Source: Poronia punctata
Taxonomy: Eukaryota; Ascomycota; Sordariomycetes; Xylariales; Xylariaceae
Direction of reading: 5' to 3'
NCBI GenBank assembly: GCA_022579005.1
Contig: MU401514.1
Location: 124,001 to 188,000 of the forward strand
DNA: 64,000 bases
The notes beneath the pieces are model-generated. The model saw only the letters and a list, made by a program, of their open reading frames with translations. It searched no databases and was not told the DNA's origin. Every line of letters starts with the position of its first letter. Position 1 is the first letter of the stretch. A program made the position numbers and the translations under genes. Below, in pieces: positions 60,201 to 64,000 of this stretch.

Positions 60201-63200
60201 AGCTTTTAAGTATATTTTATAAAACTTTTTTAATAGCTTTATACTATTTTTAAAGTTTTTTATTATATATTATTTATTGTTTATATTTTACTTTTTTTAA
60301 TATACTTTATATTATAGCTTATTATAATATAGTTTTAATATATATATTTTTTAACTATAAATTTTTTTTTAGTTGCTAGTTTTATTTATAAGCTTTTAAA
60401 ATTTTTAAATTTTTGTTTTAGTAGGAAATTATTAAAGTACTTTTATAAATAGTTAGCATAAAACTTATTAGTTACTTTTTATAATAAAAGTACTTTAAAA
60501 ATATAAGTATTTTTATTATAAGTTAATATTTAAAACTTTTGCTAAGTTATAAAGTAGTTTAACTTATTAAATAGTTAATTAGTAAGCTAAAATTAACGCT
60601 TTTTTAAAATAAATATAAAGTTTTTTATATTAAAATTAAAGTTTTTTTAACTTTTATTTGCTTGTTTTATTATACGTTTTTATATTTATTAAAAGTTTGC
60701 TTTTATAGTGTTAATATAATTTTAGATTTTTTAAGCGCATTTTTATATATTTTTATATAATTGCTATTTTTTAAAATATAAAGTATTTAGTTTTTTTTAA
60801 TAGTTTTATTTTTTTAATTAAAATAAAAAAATATAAAAAAGCTTATTTTTACTTTATAAAGCAAAAGCTTAATTAATTTATATAGTATAGCAGCTTATAT
60901 ATAGTTTATAGCTAGTATATATTTAACTAATTATTTTAGTAATAGTTTATATATAGTTATAATTATTAATTTAAGTATTTATTTATTATTTTTACTTATT
61001 TTACTATTTTATAATAACTTATAAAAGCTAAAGTTTAAATAATTTTTAGTATTTTTATTAGTTTATTTATAAAAGCTAAAATAAATTAAAGCTTTTTATT
61101 AAATATAATTATAATTAAAAGTTTAAAAACTTTAAAAGGTTTTTTATAATATATTTAAGCTGCTTATTAAGTAGTAACCTTAGTAGTATATAAAATAGTT
61201 TATGCTTTTTTGCTTAATTTATTTATTATTATTATTATATTATTATAACTATATTTATTTTTTAATATTTATTTAAAATTAATAATTAAGTAACGCTATA
61301 TATAGTTTAGTACTAATAGTAGTGTTAACTTGCTTAGTATTTTATTTTTTAAAACTTTTGCTAGTTAGTATTATAAATAGTTAGCTATATACTTATTATA
61401 GTTTTTTTTTAATTTTAGCTATTAATAATGCTTAGCTACTAAATAGCAAGTTTTTTTTTTAAAAGTATATTATAAGCATTTATTTATATACTTTTATAAT
61501 TAACTTTATATATAAGTATAGTAGGTTTAAAACTACTAATTATTTTTTATATATTATTAACTTATTTTATAATATTTATAAGTTTTTTATCTTTTTTACT
61601 ATTATTTACGCTTTTTGCTAATATATTTATATTTTTAAAATATTTTTATTTTTATTTAGTATTTTATTAATTAACTAAAAACTTATAAAGTTTTTTATTA
61701 CTTTTTAAAGTTTAAATGCTAATATTTTAGTAAGCAGGTTTTATATTTATAAACTAGCAAACTTAAATATTATAAGCTTAAAAAAAGTTATATAGCTAGT
61801 AAAGGGAACTATAGGGTAATGTAGTAAATTTTGTAGATTAATAATATAGAAAAAAGAAATTTAGCAAGGTTAGGTTAATTAATTATAACTTAATTAATTA
61901 ACCTTAGTGCGCTAGTTTTTATTTAATTTAGCTATTTAATTTATAAGCTATAAGACCTTATTTTTTAAGTTCTTTTATAATATGTTATATTAAGTGCCGG
62001 CTACTTAAAAAATTAGTATTAACTTTAATAAATATAAACAAAAGCAAATTTTATTATTTTTGCACTTTTTTTGTTTTTTTTACCTTTTAAAGTTGTTTAT
62101 GCTAAATATAGCTAAGCTAATTAGTAGTTTTCTTTTTTATTTTTAGTTTACTTTTTTTTTAAACTTAGTATTTTTTAATAAGTGCTTTTGCGTTATATAG
62201 TTGCTACTTTAAGCGCTATTAGTTATTTTTATAACTATACTTTTTTTATTTAACTAAGTACTAGTATTTTATTTTAAAGCAGTTTAAGTAATAGTTTAAA
62301 ATAGTTTTAACTTTAAATAAATCTTTTATTTTATTTTAATTTAGCTAGTTATTTTAAATAAAACTAAAAGCTAAAATAAACTTATAAAATAAGTCTTTTT
62401 TTTTTTTTTAAAAAAATAAATAAGCTATAAAAATAACTAAGTAAATTTTAAAAGTTTTAAAAAAGTTAATTTTATAAGCTAGTTTTTTAATTTTTTTTTT
62501 ACTTTTTATAAGCCTACGCGCTATTATAAATACTTTTAAAATAATTGTTTAAGTAAATAGTAGCTATAATATAGCTAAAGGTAAACTTTATCCTTTATAT
62601 TAAACTTAATAAGTTTATGCTTTTTATTATAGTATTGCTTAGCTTAAGTAGTAGCAAAGTTTATAGCTAGCTTAGCGTTTTAGCATAAATAAGTTTAAAT
62701 AGTATTTAAAGTATTTAAGTTTAATTTTAATAAGCTTTTAAATTGTATAATTATATTGTTAAATTTAAAAAGCTAAAATTTAAAAAGTAATTTATATAAT
62801 AATTAGTAAGGCCTAATAGCTATATATTAACGCTATATAGAAGATTTTAGGTTAAAAAGAAAAAAAAGAGACTAGCTACGCTAAGATCTATTTTCTTACT
62901 ACTTATATATAAATACTTAGCTAAAAATATAAATATATAACTAATTAAATTATTTTGCTAAGTAAGTTTAGCTAAGCAAAGGCAGTATTTAGTATTACTT
63001 TAAACCTACTTTATAATAACGTACGTAGTTTATAAGTTATATAACTGTTTTTTTAGTTATATAACTTTAAACTAATAAGCATAGCTATTATACTACTTTT
63101 TTTTAAAACTAAAGCCGGGGTATAAAGCGCTTAAGCTAAGGTCTTTTTTATTATAAAAGTTACTAAAAGTGCTGCTTAAAAGCTAACACTTTTTTTTTTT

Positions 63201-64000
63201 TTAATATTAACGTAAAAAACGTTTTTAATAACTTACTACGCTTATATACTTTATAGTAAGTTTTTTTTATAAACATATATTTAGTTAACTTTTTTTTATT
63301 TTAGTAAAAATGTTAAATTATAAGTTAGTTTAGTTAAGTTATAATATAAATAATTTATTAAATATAGTATAACTAAATATAAACTTTTGTTTTTATATTT
63401 TTAACTTAAATAAAGCTAGTAAGTAAATAAAAGCTAAAAGTTTATAAAACGTTAAAGCTTAAGTATAGTATTTTATAATAGGTTGCTTGCTTTTATAAAT
63501 AGCTTTAAAGTTATTTAAGTAGTTTTTTAGCACTATATTTGCTGCTATAGCGTATAGCTATTTATTAAAACGTACTAAAAGTTTAAAAGCTAAGAAGTAG
63601 CTATTATAAAAGTTTTTTAAAGCTATTAATATATTTTTAAAGTTATTAGTAAAATATTAAACATTGTTTAAGTTATATTTAATTTAGTTTACTTAGTACT
63701 AAAAATGCTTATAGCGCTTAAAAAGTTTAAATTTTAAAACTTGCTATACTTTATATTTAAGCTTTTTATTAATTTTTTTAAGTTTTAAAAAAGGTTAGAT
63801 TTGCTAAAGTAAAAAGTTATTAAAAGCTTTATATAGCTAATTAGTATAAAAAAGGTTTTATATTTTATAGGTTAGCAGCAAATTTAAAATATAACTATAG
63901 CCTTTTTTTTTAAAAATTTTAAATAAACTAACTTATTAAAAATTTATATAAGTAGTAAAAGCTATTATAATAAAACTTTTTTTTTTAAAAAAAACCTAGT
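57300..64000. repeat. AT-rich block with RIP signature (degraded repeats)
   Basis: The whole 6.7 kb to the window end is extremely AT-rich, with runs of TTA/TAA, AGCTTT and long A or T tracts. The remaining C is mostly in CpT (AGCT, ACT) and the remaining G mostly in ApG, while CpA and TpG are scarce. This is what repeat-induced point mutation leaves after nearly all CpA sites become TpA on both strands. Stops occur constantly in all frames, so nothing is coding. Its source was presumably transposable elements, but none is identifiable. Less-mutated islands that keep CpA/TpG lie at about 59625-59790 and 62810-62910. The block continues beyond the window. Confidence 0.9.
61872..61904. repeat. 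perfect 14-bp inverted repeat inside the AT block
   Basis: Arms AGGTTAATTAATTA (61872-61885) and TAATTAATTAACCT (61891-61904) flank a 5-nt spacer. The surrounding 120 bp (about 61800-61920) are less RIP-mutated than their neighbours. It may be the end of a buried element; AT-rich palindromes also arise by chance. Confidence 0.65.

Noticed and set aside
57300..64000. Mitochondrial DNA insertion as the source of the AT block
   Set aside because: No tRNA, rRNA or mitochondrial reading frame is visible, and the CpA/TpG depletion points to RIP. A heavily RIP-mutated mitochondrial insertion cannot be fully excluded.
1..64000. CRISPR array, operon or phage-type defence system
   Set aside because: The DNA is eukaryotic with spliced genes; no regularly spaced repeats or prokaryotic gene clusters are present.

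Overview
The window is nuclear DNA of a filamentous ascomycete, most likely a sordariomycete. Genes carry short GT-AG introns (mostly 47-125 nt) with ctaac-type branch points. The proteins include families typical of filamentous ascomycetes: a CFEM surface protein, GPI-anchored GH72, Bzz1, AnkA-type Wee1, and SAGA Ada1. The right end is an AT block with a strong repeat-induced point mutation (RIP) signature. The lineage call is inference from gene content and RIP, not from a marker gene. I rebuilt exon structures by hand from splice sites, reading frame and family conservation.

Layout. 1.3-2.9 kb (-) GH72 glucanosyltransferase. 5.2-6.9 kb (-) SET-domain protein with a signal peptide; one intron holds an N-gap flanked by poly-G/poly-C. 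7.5-7.7 kb (-) small one-pass membrane protein. 8.6-11.1 kb (-) Bzz1 F-BAR/C1/SH3 protein. 12.4-13.9 kb (+) Dbp5 helicase. 15.8-18.5 kb (+) CFEM transmembrane protein. 21.8-22.8 kb (+) GH16 glucanase. 23.5-25.8 kb (-) two unrecognised genes. 26.5-30.8 kb (-) Mrc1/claspin. 31.8-33.3 kb (-) Ada1/Hfi1, divergent from 34.3-37.1 kb (+) GCP3/Spc98. 38.5-42.3 kb (-) Wee1 kinase. 42.3-47.6 kb no gene seen. 47.6-49.1 kb (-) Cys-rich one-pass surface protein. 49.1-52.8 kb no gene seen. 52.8-54.2 kb (+) branched-chain aminotransferase. 55.2-56.2 kb (-) coiled-coil protein. 57.3-64.0 kb AT-rich RIP-degraded block with no usable reading frame.

Two themes recur. One is cell surface and wall: GH72, GH16, CFEM, the Cys-rich membrane protein, the small membrane protein, and Bzz1 at the cortex. 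The other is S/G2-M control and chromosome or spindle function: Mrc1, Wee1, GCP3 and Ada1. Mrc1 has three ACGCGT boxes within 37 bp of its upstream region, which suggests G1/S control by MBF. There is no sign of an operon or of a secondary-metabolite cluster.

I did not find a convincing undescribed system. The most unusual items are the hyper-RIP block and its sharp edge, the ACGCGT cluster upstream of MRC1, a GC-AG intron needed to keep GCP3 in frame, a perfect 14-bp inverted repeat in a gene desert, and a secreted-looking SET-domain protein.
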